Positions 1 through 11,124 of a DNA stretch of 64,000 nt are shown piece by piece. Position 1 is the stretch's first letter; each line of letters starts with the position of its first letter. Origin of the DNA: DASZHJ01 sp963735465 (GTDB taxonomy: Bacteria > Pseudomonadota > Alphaproteobacteria > ATCC43930 > CGMCC-115725); assembly GCA_963735465.1 (NCBI GenBank), contig CAVTLA010000001.1:4402001-4466000 (forward strand), written 5' to 3'. The notes below the pieces were generated by a model. It made no database searches. It was not told the DNA's origin and saw only the letters and a list, made by a program, of their open reading frames with translations. The translations under genes were made by a program, and so were the position numbers.

Positions 1-1039
1 CCTCGGATTTGAGCTTGGTCAGATCCGCGCCGAGGCTGCTCGACGATGAGGCGACGCTGAGCTCGGGGTCGATGAGGCTGTTGAGGTAGTCGGCCCGCTC
101 GCGCGCGATGCTCTCGGTCTCGCCCAGCACCACCGAGATCGCCGGCAGGATCGCGCATTCGCCGGGCCCGCGACCCACCTTCTGCATGCGGGAATGCATG
201 TCGTCATAGAACTCCCGCATCTCCTCGCGTCCGCGCTGGATGGTGAAAATCACTTCGGCCCAGCGCGCCGCGAATTCACGGCCGCGATCGGAGCCGCCGG
301 CCTGCATGATGACGGGGCGGCCCTGCGGGCTGCGCGGGATGGAGAGGGGCCCGCGCGTCTTGACCCAGCGGCCGGCATAATTCGCGTAATGGACCTTGCC
401 GGGGTCCGCCAGCACGCCCGCCTGCTTGTCGAGGACGAAGGCGTCCGCGTCCCAGCTGTTCCAGAGCGCGAAGCACGCCTCCAGCACCTCGTCCGCCCGG
501 TCGTAGCGCTCCTCCCGCGGCGGCAGTTCGTCGAGGCCGGCGTTGCGCGCCTCCAGATCGGTCGCCGACGTCACGACGTTCCAGGCGACCCGCCCTTTGC
601 TCATGACGTCGAGGGAGCCGAGCCAGCGGGCCAGGTGATAGGCGGTGTGAAAGCTGGTGGAGAGCGTCGCGCCCAGGCCCAGATGCCGCGTGGCGGCGGC
701 CATCACCGGCAGCACCACGGTCGGGTCGAGGAAGCTGATCTGGCCGCCGCGGCGGACATAGGCGTCGAAGCTGCCGCCGTGGATGTCGTAGAGGCCGAAG
801 AGATCGGCGAAGAAGCAGCCGTCGAACTTCGCCGCTTCGAGGACGCGGGCGATGTGCTCGTACCGGCTCGGCTCCAGGATGTCGTCGAGCGTCGATTCCG
901 GATGACGCCAACCGCCCACATGGATCGCCGTGGGACCGGTCTTCAGATAGGCAACCAGATGCATCTGACGCTGCTGCATGATCCCGCCGCCTCTTTGGTC
1001 CTGCAATTCCCGGATCAAATAATCGTCGCGCCGGCCCAT
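1..1039 (-). CDS. FMN-dependent monooxygenase, NtaA/SnaA/DszA family (partial, 3' end outside window)
   Basis: Luciferase-fold flavin monooxygenase of the nitrilotriacetate/dibenzothiophene-sulfone monooxygenase group. These enzymes use FMNH2 from a separate reductase to oxygenate xenobiotic or sulfur/nitrogen compounds. Visible family hallmarks are the N-terminal HLVAYLKTGP block, GGWRHPES, the FFADLFGLYD strand, SFHTAYHLARWLGSLD and GRVAWNVVTS, followed by WDADA and the nucleotide-site region near QAGGSDRGREFAA. The start at 1039 is chosen because GGAGG lies 8 nt upstream; ATG at 979 is a weaker in-frame alternative. The reading frame is open to the left edge, so the C-terminus is missing. 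It is transcribed divergently from the PucR-type regulator, which probably controls it. The substrate cannot be told from the sequence. Confidence 0.85.
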   Translation of the reverse strand, partial: MGRRDDYLIRELQDQRGGGIMQQRQMHLVAYLKTGPTAIHVGGWRHPESTLDDILEPSRYEHIARVLEAAKFDGCFFADLFGLYDIHGGSFDAYVRRGGQISFLDPTVVLPVMAAATRHLGLGATLSTSFHTAYHLARWLGSLDVMSKGRVAWNVVTSATDLEARNAGLDELPPREERYDRADEVLEACFALWNSWDADAFVLDKQAGVLADPGKVHYANYAGRWVKTRGPLSIPRSPQGRPVIMQAGGSDRGREFAARWAEVIFTIQRGREEMREFYDDMHSRMQKVGRGPGECAILPAISVVLGETESIARERADYLNSLIDPELSVASSSSSLGADLTKLKSE

Positions 1040-1106
1040 CTATGCATCCTCCATTCCATAGGAAGATAGGCTTCATCCATCCTACGGAGCTTGCTATCAT
1101 GCCCCG
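1040..1106. promoter_or_regulatory. Divergent promoter region with an imperfect direct repeat
   Basis: The 67 bp between the two divergent starts contain two related copies, CCATTCCATAGGA (1051-1063) and CCATCCTACGGA (1077-1088), in the same orientation about 26 bp apart. Such a pair could bind the adjacent PucR-type regulator. No convincing -35/-10 pair was found. The operator role is inference only. Confidence 0.3.
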
Positions 1107-2963
1107 ATGGGCCGTCCCCGCACGCTTGGCGTACCCGCGGCCGACCACTCCTCCCTGTTCAAATCGCTCGGAGAGGTGGCGAGCCTGATCAACGCCAGCA
1201 GCGATCTCGACGCGACGCTGCGGCATCTGCTGGAGGCGGTCTGCCGCGAGGCGCCGTGGGCGGCGGGTGGCATCATGAGCGTCGACCCGGAGGCGGGCTA
1301 CGCCCAGGTGATCGCGCGGCACGATCCAAGCCCGACCGGCGCCGCTCTCAGCGATCGTTGGCTGCTGGCGGAGAGCCCGAGCCAGCTCGCGCTGGCGAGA
1401 AACGAGCCGGTCGTCATCCGCGATGCGCAGAAATCCCGGCAATTTCCGGGCTATCGGCGCGAGGCCATCGAGGTGGGCTACCGGACAGTGGTCGTGCTCC
1501 CGATGGAGCACCGCGGCCCCACGGGCCACCGCACCGTGCTTTCCGTGCGCTCGCGCGACATCGTGCCGGTCAGCCGGGCGGAGATCGCGCTGCTCCGCTT
1601 TGTCGTCCACCTCGGCGATATCGCCATGAACAAGGCGCGGTCTCTGGCGGAAGAACAGACCTTCGCCGCGCGCCTCCGCAGCGCGCTCATGGCTCACCAG
1701 TCGCTCCTCGACCAGGTGCTGACCAGTGGCTCGGTCGAGATGGCCGCCGCCAAGGTGAGCTCGATGCTGCCCAACCCTCTGGTCATCGTCGATCTCACCT
1801 CGTGGCGGGTATTGTCGGAGCAGTCGCCGGCCCCGGGCGTAATCGACGATGCGGCCTGGCGCGCGGCGATGGCGGGGGAGGACGCGCGGCAATTTCTCGA
1901 CTTGGCGCGGCGAAACTTTCCCGGCGGCCGCTCGACCGCGCTGGAAGTCGACATATCCGCTGGTGGTCGCCGATTGAGGGCCCCCGCGACCGTCTGCTCC
2001 CTCACTGTCGATGGCGAGAGAGTCGGTGCGCTGATCGTCTTCTCGCGAACATCGGATTTCCACGATCTCGATCATCTGCTGCTCGACAGCGCCCGCTTTG
2101 GGCTCAGCGTTCAGATGATGCGGTCCTACGTGGCGCACGCCGCCCAGGCGCGCGGCCTCGAGGACCTGTTCGTCGATCTCCTGGAGGGGAATTCCCGCGT
2201 CACCGATGGAATCGCCGAGCACGCCCGTCGGCTCGGGATCGATCTGGAGGCGCCGGCGCGCATGGCCGTCTGCAGCCTGCCGGACGGCGAAAGGCTGCCG
2301 GAGAGCCTCGCGCTCGAGCTCCGCGGCGCCGTCACGCGCATCGCGCGGCGGTTCGACGAGCGCGCGGCGGTCCTGCTTCGTGCGGGATCGGTCGTCGTGC
2401 GATATCTGATCGATCAGCGGAAAAGTGGCGATCAGCGCGCGCTGGTGCAGCGTTTCAGCGACGAGATCCGGACCGTCGCCGGCAAGACGCCCATCGTCGT
2501 GCAGAGCAAGATCTGTCGCCATCCGGCAGACTACGCGCCGGCTTGGCGCGACTGTGGCCGTGTGCGCGATCTCGCGCGACGTTTTGGCCGCAGCGGCATC
2601 GTCACGGCGGAGGATTTCGGGCCTTTCCCCGTGCTGATGTCGGCGGTCGATCGGGGCGAGATGCTGGCTTTCGTCGACGGTCTCATCGGCGCAGTGGTGC
2701 GGCACGACGATGCTCGCGGCACGGCCTACGTCAAGACGCTGGCCACATTTCTCGATCATGGCCGCCGGCATCAGTCCTGCGCGGACGCCCTGGGTCTGCA
2801 CGTAACGACGCTTCGCTACCGGCTGTCGCGGTTGAAGGATCTGTTCGGGCTCCAGACCGATACGCCGGATCAGTGCTTCGGCCTGCAGCTCGCGCTGCAA
2901 TTCCGCAAGGTGATCGCTCCGGCCGCAGGAGCGATGGCCTCTGGAACATCGGGGGCGAAATAA
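1107..2963 (+). CDS. PucR/CdaR-type transcriptional regulator with N-terminal GAF domain
   Basis: A 618-residue one-component regulator. Residues about 15-190 form a GAF-like sensor domain (DLDATLRHLLEAVCREA, then a core reading VVVLPMEHRG). A middle region of about 300 residues resembles the PucR linker (GGDEF-like) domain. The last 65 residues carry the PucR helix-turn-helix (CADALGLHVTTLRYRLSRLKD). PucR/CdaR proteins are usually activators of neighbouring catabolic genes. The gene is divergent from the flavin monooxygenase, so that gene is the likely target. The effector ligand is unknown. Confidence 0.8.
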   Translation: MGRPRTLGVPAADHSSLFKSLGEVASLINASSDLDATLRHLLEAVCREAPWAAGGIMSVDPEAGYAQVIARHDPSPTGAALSDRWLLAESPSQLALARNEPVVIRDAQKSRQFPGYRREAIEVGYRTVVVLPMEHRGPTGHRTVLSVRSRDIVPVSRAEIALLRFVVHLGDIAMNKARSLAEEQTFAARLRSALMAHQSLLDQVLTSGSVEMAAAKVSSMLPNPLVIVDLTSWRVLSEQSPAPGVIDDAAWRAAMAGEDARQFLDLARRNFPGGRSTALEVDISAGGRRLRAPATVCSLTVDGERVGALIVFSRTSDFHDLDHLLLDSARFGLSVQMMRSYVAHAAQARGLEDLFVDLLEGNSRVTDGIAEHARRLGIDLEAPARMAVCSLPDGERLPESLALELRGAVTRIARRFDERAAVLLRAGSVVVRYLIDQRKSGDQRALVQRFSDEIRTVAGKTPIVVQSKICRHPADYAPAWRDCGRVRDLARRFGRSGIVTAEDFGPFPVLMSAVDRGEMLAFVDGLIGAVVRHDDARGTAYVKTLATFLDHGRRHQSCADALGLHVTTLRYRLSRLKDLFGLQTDTPDQCFGLQLALQFRKVIAPAAGAMASGTSGAK

Positions 2964-3486
2964 GCTTCGATCGCCGTGCGGCCGGGCGACACAGCGGTTC
3001 CGGCTGCGGCCGACCTTCTCGCTGACGGCGGATCATGCGGCATGCCGATCGGCGCGAGGCACCCGGATTTGATGAGGATAGGCGGCGGCGCCCGCGATCG
3101 TTTCGGCGGGAGCCGGCATCTCGCTCCAGCAATTCTGTCCTGTCGCTTCCGGGCGCGAAACCGACATCCGCGGATCAGATTCAGATGGGCCCCCTGTGCC
3201 ACAAACAGACCCTTCCAGCCCTAAGCGGCTGAATTCAAAGGATTCGCGAGTACGGACGTTCGGGAATGAAGAGCGGTCGCTTCGACCGAAGGATCGATGC
3301 CTGAAGAATGGGACTTCGGGGTAATCCCCCGGGCGGCAAATATCCTATTCTGGCGAAGGAATTGCCGGCTTAAGCTTCACGAAACTGCCGGCGGGAGCCG
3401 AGTGAGGGAGGAATTTGTCGTCGCCTTGCCGGCGAGAGCGCAAGCCCGTTTGATGCCGGCGCCGACGACCAAGCCTGAGACGTCCC
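2964..3486. other. Gene-free interval with one short perfect hairpin
   Basis: No open frame here looks like a protein; the short ORFs are Arg/Pro-rich and match no family I recognise. One perfect inverted repeat is visible at 3274-3288 (CGGTCG, loop CTT, CGACCG). It has no T-run on either strand, so it is not a typical terminator and could be an operator for the following AraC gene. Base composition drops somewhat around 3330-3370, as expected of a promoter region, but no boxes can be assigned with confidence. Confidence 0.4.
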
Positions 3487-4377
3487 ATGTCCAACGCCCT
3501 GAGGATCGCCCACGGCAAATTTGGACGCGTCGCGCTCCTGGATATGGATGCGTCGCTGGTGCGGCATGCGCATCCCCATTGCCATGTTCTCCTCAAGGCG
3601 GAGGGCGCGGACACCCAGTTCCTCGTGCGCGACCGCCTGGTTCCCCTGACGGACGATAGCGCGGTGCTGATCAACGCCTGGGAGCCGCACGCCTATGTGC
3701 ATGATCCGGCCCGCCCGCGCACGGTCATCCTTGCCCTCTATATCGAGCCCGGGTGGCTGTCGAGCTTCCGGCGCAACTGGGTGGCCAGCGGCGTTCCCGG
3801 TTTCTTCGGCCGCAATTGCGACCGGGTGACGTCCGGGATCAGCCGGCTCGCACGCGAGCTTGCGGCCATGATGATGGACTTCCCCGACGCCGGCCTTGCC
3901 CAGGAGACGCTGATCTCGGCGCTGATGATCAGGGTTCTGGAACGCTATGCATCGTGGCGAACGGCATCGGTAACGGACTTCGCCGGGGGCGGAGCCTTCG
4001 ACTACCGGATCCGCCGCGCCTTGGTGCTGATGCAGGACGATCCCGCGAGCATCGGCGACATGAATCGCCTGGCGCGCGCCGCCGGACTCTCCCGCACCCA
4101 TTTTTTCCGACTGTTTGGCCAATCCGTAAAAATCCCGCCACGGGTCTTTCTGAACACCATCCGAATGGAGACCGCGGTCGCCGAGGTGGTGGAAAGCGAG
4201 GTACGCATGGCCGATGTCAGCGACCGTCTCGGGTTCAGCACGCCGGCGCACTTCACGCGGTTCTTTCGCGATCATGCCGGCGCAGCTCCGCGCGAATTTC
4301 GCAACATCTCCCGGCTTCAGATGCCGCACCTCTCGGCGCCCGACCACCGAACGGGCGTTGCCGACGTTGCGGGATAG
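3487..4377 (+). CDS. AraC family transcriptional regulator
   Basis: A 296-residue regulator. The N-terminal half is a cupin-type ligand domain with a histidine-rich strand (VRHAHPHCHVLLKAEG, about residues 20-40). The C-terminal third (about 185-290) holds the two AraC helix-turn-helix motifs: MNRLARAAGLSRTHFFRLF and VSDRLGFSTPAHFTRFFRDH. It lies 91 bp upstream of the molybdenum-hydroxylase/CoA-ligase operon and points the same way, so it is the best candidate regulator of that operon. The inducer is unknown. Confidence 0.85.
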   Translation: MSNALRIAHGKFGRVALLDMDASLVRHAHPHCHVLLKAEGADTQFLVRDRLVPLTDDSAVLINAWEPHAYVHDPARPRTVILALYIEPGWLSSFRRNWVASGVPGFFGRNCDRVTSGISRLARELAAMMMDFPDAGLAQETLISALMIRVLERYASWRTASVTDFAGGGAFDYRIRRALVLMQDDPASIGDMNRLARAAGLSRTHFFRLFGQSVKIPPRVFLNTIRMETAVAEVVESEVRMADVSDRLGFSTPAHFTRFFRDHAGAAPREFRNISRLQMPHLSAPDHRTGVADVAG

Positions 4378-4468
4378 CCCGTTGTTGACCGGACGCCCTG
4401 CTATCCGGAGATCACGCGCGGATCGCTGCCGCTGCGCGCGATCTCGCCGCCGGAAAGGGTGATCGCGC

Positions 4469-7441
4469 ATGGATGCGCGTAGCCCCGACGTCACGCCGCC
4501 TTGGGTCGGCCGGTCACTGCCGCGGGTCGAGGACGCAACTCTTCTGACCGGCCGGGGCCGGTTCATCGACGATCTCGGCGTTCCCCCGGGAACGCTGCAC
4601 GCAGCGATCCTGCGCTCGCCCCATGCTCATGCCGAGATCGAGACGATCGATGTCGCCCGCGCGCGATCGCTCCCCGGTGTCGCAGGCGTGCTGACCGGAC
4701 AGGATATCCAGGCAATGACATCGAGCCTGGTCGTCGGCGTGAAGGCGCCGGTGGATTGCTGGCCGATCGCGGTCGATCGCGTGCGCTATGTGGGCGAGCC
4801 CCTGGCCGTGGTCGTGGCGAGCGACCGATATAAGGCGGAAGATGCGCTGGATCTCATCGATGTCCGGTACCGGCAACTGCCGGCGGTGATCGATCCGCGG
4901 GCCGCCCTGGGGCCGGCGGCGCCTGTTCTGCACGCCGGGTTTGGCGGCAATGTCGCCAGCGACCGCTCGTTCCGGTACGGCGATCCGGAGCAGGCCTTCT
5001 CCGACGCGGATCGCCGCATCTCCATCGATATTTCCTATCCGCGCAATGCGTGCACACCGATCGAGACCTATGGCGTGGTCGCGGAATACGATCCCGGTCT
5101 GGACGCCTACGACGTCTTGGCGAATTTTCAGGGTCCGTTCAGCCTGCACGCGGTCATCGCCCGGGCGTTGAAGGTGCCCGGCAATCGCCTCCGTCTCCGC
5201 ACGCCGCCGGAGTCCGGCGGCAGCTTCGGCATCAAGCAGGCGATTTTTCCGTACATCGTACTGATCGCGGCGGCCGCCCGCAGCACCGGGCGTCCGGTCA
5301 AATGGATCGAGGACCGGCTGGAGCATCTGGCCGCCTCGGTCTGCGCCACGAACCGCGTGACGCATCTCGAAGCGGCCGTCACCAATGAAGGCCGCATCCT
5401 CGCGCTGGACTGGGACCAGATCGAGGACTGCGGCGCGCATCTGCGCGCGCCGGAGCCGGCGACGCTCTATCGCATGCATGGCAACATGACCGGCGCCTAT
5501 GACGTCCGGCACGTGGCGATCCGCAACCGTGTCGTGCTGACCAATAAAATGCCGACCGGGCTCAATCGCGGCTTTGGCGGGCCGCAAGTGTATTTCGCGC
5601 TCGAGCGACTGATGCAACGCATCGCCCTGGAGCTCCGCCTCGATCCCCTGGACGTGATCCGCCGCAATCTCGTGCCGGCCGAAGCCTTTCCCTATCGCAC
5701 CGCCACCGGCGCCCTGCTTGATTCCGGCGATTACCCCGCCGCCATGGATGTCGCGGTGCGACACGGCGGGCTCGACGAGCTGCGCCGCCGCCGTGACGCG
5801 GCCCGGGCCGAAGGCCGGCTCTACGGCATCGGATACGCCGCCGTCGTCGAGCCCAGCGTCTCCAATATGGGCTACATCACGACGGTGCTGACGGCGGCGG
5901 AGCGGCGGCGCGCCGGTCCAAAAAATGGCGCCCAGGCCACCGCCACGATCAACCTCGACCCCGTCGGGGCCGTCAGCGTGCATGTCGCCTCGGTTCCCCA
6001 GGGCCAGGGGCACCGCACGGTGCTGTCCCAGGTCGTCGCCGATGTGCTCGGTTTGCGTCCGCCGGACGTGCGCGTCATCACCGACATGGATACGGCCAAG
6101 GATGCCTGGTCCATTGCATCGGGCAACTACTCCAGCCGCTTCGCGCCCGCGGTCGCGGGAGCGGCTCACGTGGCGGCGACCCGCTTGCGCGAGCGGCTGG
6201 CGCGCATCGCCGCGGCGCAGCTCAACATCCCCGCCGATGACGTGGTGTTCGAGCAGGGGCGGGCCCATGCGCGCGCGAATCCCGACAACGGGATCGCCTT
6301 TACCCGGCTGGCCGCCGCGAGCCATTGGGCCCCCGGCACGCTGCCCTCGGACGTGGATCACGCGATCCGCGAGACCGTGTTCTGGACCCCGCCGCAACTC
6401 ACCGCGCCGACCGATGCCGATGAAGTGAACAGCTCGCTTTGTCACGGCTTCATTTTCGATATCTGCGCGGTCGAGGTCGATCGCATGACCGGGGAGATCC
6501 GGATCGATCGCTATGTCACCATGCACGACTGTGGTCGCATCCTGCACCCCGCGATGGTCGACGGTCAGGTGAGAGGCGGCTTTGCGCAGGCCTTGGGGGC
6601 CGCCACCCTGGAGGAGCACGCCTACGGCCCTGACGGCAGCTTCCTGGCGGGAACCTTGGCCGACTATCTCATCCCCACCGTCATGGAGGTTCCGGCCCCG
6701 ATCATTCTCCACCACGAGACGCCGTCGCCCTTTACCCCGCTCGGCGCCAAAGGTGTCGGCGAGGGCAACTGCATGTCAACGCCGGTTTGCATCGCCAACG
6801 CCGTGGCCGACGCGCTTGGTGTCGCCGATATCTCCCTGCCGCTGATCCCGGCACGGCTTGCCGCCTGCATCCACGGGCCCGAGGCGGCGCCGCCGGCCAA
6901 GCTTGCCGCGCGCCCGGCATCGCCGGGCAAGGCCGGCGAGCGGCAGCTCTTCGGCGAGGGAAGCGTCGTCGTCGCTGCGTCCGCGACGAAGATCTGGGCC
7001 ATGCTGCTCGATCCCGACACGCTGCTGGCGGTCGTGCCCGGCGCCCACGGCATCAAGAAATTATCAGACACCCGCTTCCAGGCCGAGGTCACGCTCGGCA
7101 TCGGCCCGGTCAAGGGCCGCTATCGCGCGGAGATCTCGCTCTCCGACTTGGTCCCGCCCAGCGCCGTCACCCTTACCGGCTCCACGGACGGCGCGCTGGG
7201 CTTCGGTCTGGGGGTCGGATACGTGAGTCTGCGGGAGGAGACGCCGGGCCGGACGGTCATTTCATACCGTTACGAGGCGTCGGTCGGCGGGAAAGTGGCA
7301 TCGATCGGCGGCCGCCTGCTGGACGGTGCCGCGCGCGTGATCATCGGGCAATTTTTCCGGGCGCTCGCGGCCCAGGCGGGCGGCGGGCAGGCGCACGGCA
7401 TCTGGGCCCGGTTGCGGCGGTGGCTTGTGAGATCTCGATGA
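4469..7441 (+). CDS. hmfA: Molybdopterin-binding large subunit of a xanthine-dehydrogenase-type hydroxylase with a C-terminal CoxG domain (2-furoyl-CoA dehydrogenase-like)
   Basis: Catalytic Mo-cofactor subunit of 990 residues. The a/b hammerhead starts at VGRSLPRVEDATLLTGRG. The active-site loop at about 363-371 reads GLNRGFGGP rather than the CO-dehydrogenase AYxCSFR signature, and the catalytic glutamate of the GVGE motif is Glu765. From about residue 825 the chain continues as a CoxG/SRPBCC domain (GEGSVVVAASATKIWAML onward), which is normally a separate protein. The FAD subunit follows with an ATGA overlap. Gene order (large, FAD, FeS, CoA ligase, crotonase, UbiD) matches hmfABCDE plus hmfF for furoate and furandicarboxylate degradation. 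The substrate assignment is inferred from synteny; another hydroxylated aromatic or heterocyclic acyl-CoA is possible. Confidence 0.7.
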   Translation: MDARSPDVTPPWVGRSLPRVEDATLLTGRGRFIDDLGVPPGTLHAAILRSPHAHAEIETIDVARARSLPGVAGVLTGQDIQAMTSSLVVGVKAPVDCWPIAVDRVRYVGEPLAVVVASDRYKAEDALDLIDVRYRQLPAVIDPRAALGPAAPVLHAGFGGNVASDRSFRYGDPEQAFSDADRRISIDISYPRNACTPIETYGVVAEYDPGLDAYDVLANFQGPFSLHAVIARALKVPGNRLRLRTPPESGGSFGIKQAIFPYIVLIAAAARSTGRPVKWIEDRLEHLAASVCATNRVTHLEAAVTNEGRILALDWDQIEDCGAHLRAPEPATLYRMHGNMTGAYDVRHVAIRNRVVLTNKMPTGLNRGFGGPQVYFALERLMQRIALELRLDPLDVIRRNLVPAEAFPYRTATGALLDSGDYPAAMDVAVRHGGLDELRRRRDAARAEGRLYGIGYAAVVEPSVSNMGYITTVLTAAERRRAGPKNGAQATATINLDPVGAVSVHVASVPQGQGHRTVLSQVVADVLGLRPPDVRVITDMDTAKDAWSIASGNYSSRFAPAVAGAAHVAATRLRERLARIAAAQLNIPADDVVFEQGRAHARANPDNGIAFTRLAAASHWAPGTLPSDVDHAIRETVFWTPPQLTAPTDADEVNSSLCHGFIFDICAVEVDRMTGEIRIDRYVTMHDCGRILHPAMVDGQVRGGFAQALGAATLEEHAYGPDGSFLAGTLADYLIPTVMEVPAPIILHHETPSPFTPLGAKGVGEGNCMSTPVCIANAVADALGVADISLPLIPARLAACIHGPEAAPPAKLAARPASPGKAGERQLFGEGSVVVAASATKIWAMLLDPDTLLAVVPGAHGIKKLSDTRFQAEVTLGIGPVKGRYRAEISLSDLVPPSAVTLTGSTDGALGFGLGVGYVSLREETPGRTVISYRYEASVGGKVASIGGRLLDGAARVIIGQFFRALAAQAGGGQAHGIWARLRRWLVRSR

Positions 7442-8265
7442 AGCCCGCGGCGTTCGACTACGTTCGCGCCGAGACCTCCGAGGAGGTGCTCGACATCCTG
7501 CATCAGGAGGGCGGGAACGCGCGCGTGCTGGCGGGCGGCCAATCGCTGGTGCCCATGCTGAACATGCGCCTGGCCCGGCCTGGCGTGCTGGTGGATATCA
7601 TGGCGGTGAGGGAATGGTCGGATATCCGGGATGACGGCGCCGCGTTTCGAATTGGTGCCGCCGTGCGTCAGGCTACGGTCGAGGGCGTTGCGGATCTGGC
7701 CCGGCGTCAGCCGCTGCTCGCGGCGGCACTGCCCTGGGTCGGCCACGCGCAGACGCGCAGCCGGGGAACCGTCTGCGGCTCGGTCGCGCACGCGGATCCC
7801 AGCGCCGAGTTGCCGCTGATCCTGGTCGCCCTGGGCGGGGTGGTCCATCTGCGCTCCCGTCGACGGGAACGACGGATTCCGGCCGACGAATTTTTTTCCG
7901 GCATGATGGCCACGTCGCGCGCCGACGACGAGATCGTCGAAGCAATCACGGTTCCGCTCAAGCGACCGGGTACCGGCTATGCGTTCCGCGAGGTTGCGCG
8001 CCGGCATGGCGACTTCGCCATCATCGCCTGCGCCGCCGTGGTTGACGGATCGGGCACGCGCCTGGCGATCGGGGGCGTGGCCGACCGTCCTGTTGCTCGA
8101 GTGCTGCCCTTGCCGGACGCGAAGGAATTGGCGGAGGCGCTGGACGGATTTGCCTGGGACGTGGATGCACGGGACGATCTGCACGCGACCGCGCGCTACA
8201 GACGCGAGCTGGTCCGCCGGCTGGGTCGCGCCGTGATCGAGGAGGCCGCGAAGTGCATCGCCTGA
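7438..8265 (+). CDS. hmfB: FAD-binding medium subunit of the molybdenum hydroxylase
   Basis: A 275-residue CoxM/HmfB-type flavoprotein that passes electrons from the Mo/FeS centres to FAD. The FAD-binding loops are visible as AGGQSLVPMLNMRLARP (about residues 31-47) and TRSRGTVCGSVAHADPSAELP near residue 105. The FAD_binding_5 domain is followed by the CO_deh_flav_C domain (KRPGTGYAFREVARRHGDFAI). The start ATG overlaps the TGA of the large subunit (ATGA), showing translational coupling. Length is normal for the family. Confidence 0.8.
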   Translation: MKPAAFDYVRAETSEEVLDILHQEGGNARVLAGGQSLVPMLNMRLARPGVLVDIMAVREWSDIRDDGAAFRIGAAVRQATVEGVADLARRQPLLAAALPWVGHAQTRSRGTVCGSVAHADPSAELPLILVALGGVVHLRSRRRERRIPADEFFSGMMATSRADDEIVEAITVPLKRPGTGYAFREVARRHGDFAIIACAAVVDGSGTRLAIGGVADRPVARVLPLPDAKELAEALDGFAWDVDARDDLHATARYRRELVRRLGRAVIEEAAKCIA

Positions 8266-8760
8266 ATGCCGGCCGGTTTCACACCGTGACGTTCACGCTG
8301 AACGGCGTTCCCGTCTCGGGCCAAGCCGAGCCGCGCATGCTGCTGACGGATTTTCTGCGCCACATCATCGGCGCGACCGGAACCCACGTCGGCTGCGAGC
8401 ATGGCGTTTGTGGTGCCTGCACCGTGCAGATCGAAGGTCAGCCCGGCCGCGCCTGCCTGATGTTCGCGGTTCAGGCCGAAGGCACGCACATCCAGACAGT
8501 CGAGGGTCTGGCGCCGGCACCAGGCCACATGTCCATTCTGCAGGAGAGCTTCCGGGATCACTACGCGCTGCAATGCGGCTTCTGCACGCCCGGCATCCTG
8601 ATGTCGCTCAGCGCGCTGCTGCGCGACAAGCCGGCGGCCTCGGAGCAGGAGATCCGGGAAGTGCTCGCGGGCCACCTGTGCCGGTGTACGGGCTACGTTC
8701 CCATCGTGGAGGCGGCGCTCGCCGCGCAACGGCGGTTGCGGAAGGAGAAGGAAACGGCGA

Positions 8761-8768
<8 letters not shown>
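8253..8768 (+). CDS. hmfC: [2Fe-2S]-binding small subunit of the molybdenum hydroxylase
   Basis: A 171-residue subunit with two [2Fe-2S] clusters. The plant-ferredoxin-type cluster uses Cys48, Cys53, Cys56 and Cys68. The C-terminal helical domain uses Cys108, Cys111, Cys143 and Cys145 (CGFC and CRC motifs). The GTG start at 8253 is supported by GGAGG seven bases upstream and overlaps the end of the FAD subunit by 13 bp. With its two partners it completes the LMS heterotrimer. Confidence 0.85.
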
Positions 8769-10313
<1,545 letters not shown>

Positions 10314-10317
<4 letters not shown>

Positions 10318-11108
10318 GCGAGAACGATGCGACTCTGCAGGGCCTGGACGGATTCCGGGTCGAGATCGATACCGGCCGCGCGCGCGCCGACATCATTCTG
10401 GATCGGCCGCCGCTGAACGTCGTGACCATGCCCCAGCGCGATCAGCTCCGCCGCGTCTTCGAGACGCTGGATGAGGATGAGCGCGTGCGCGTGATCGTCC
10501 TGCGCGCCGTCGGGGAGCATTTCTCCTCCGGCGGCTACATCAAAGGCTTCATGGAGGCGTCGCCGGAGCGCGTCTCCCAGCTGGCCTGGAACATCGCCGC
10601 GCCGGCCAGATGCAGCAAGCCGGTGATCGCCGCCAATCGCGGCTATTGCTTCGGCGTCGGGTTCGAGCTCTCGCTCGCCTGCGATTTCCGCCTCGTCTCC
10701 GAGACCGGCTTCTACGCGCTGCCGGAGCAGAAGCTCGGGCAGATCCCGGGCTCGGGGGGGTCGGCCCGCCTGCAGAAGATCATCGGCATCACCCGCACCA
10801 AGGACATCGTCATGCGGTCCAAGCGCATCCCCGCGAAGCAGGCCTATGACTGGGGCATCGCCACCGAGCTGGTGGCTGACAGCGGGCTGGAGGCGGCAAC
10901 CGATGCGCTGGTCCAGGAGCTGGTGGGATTCTCGCCGCTGGCCCAGCGCACCGCCAAGAAGCTCCTCAACGATACCGAGGACGCTTCGCTCTCCGTCGCC
11001 ATAGAGCTCGAAGGCCACTGCTACAGCCGGCTGCGCTCGTCGGAGGATTTCCGCGAGGGCGTCGCCGCGTTCCACGAGAAGCGGCCGGCCAAATTCCGCG
11101 GCCTCTAG
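10314..11108 (+). CDS. hmfE: Enoyl-CoA hydratase/isomerase-family protein (HmfE-like)
   Basis: A 264-residue crotonase-fold enzyme. The oxyanion-hole strands are visible as HFSSGGYIKGF and NRGYCFGVGFELSLACDF. It starts inside the stop of the CoA ligase (ATGA). In the furoate pathway the crotonase-family HmfE is described as the 2-oxoglutaryl-CoA hydrolase closing the route to 2-oxoglutarate; position and family fit that role. Hydration of another acyl-CoA ring product cannot be excluded from the sequence. Confidence 0.65.
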
Positions 11109-11124
11109 ACCGGAGACCTCGCCG

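Noticed and set aside
276..2900. An 874-residue open frame on the minus strand opposite the PucR gene
   Set aside because: It is Arg/Pro/Ala-rich, has no recognisable motif and mirrors the real plus-strand gene; such long shadows are expected at this GC content.
3274..3288. Terminator hairpin after the PucR gene
   Set aside because: The stem is short, lies 310 bp from the stop and lacks a T-run on either strand; an operator or chance palindrome is as likely.
4514..6715. A 733-residue minus-strand frame opposite the molybdenum-hydroxylase subunit
   Set aside because: No domain, low-complexity basic composition, and the opposite strand encodes a full conserved enzyme.
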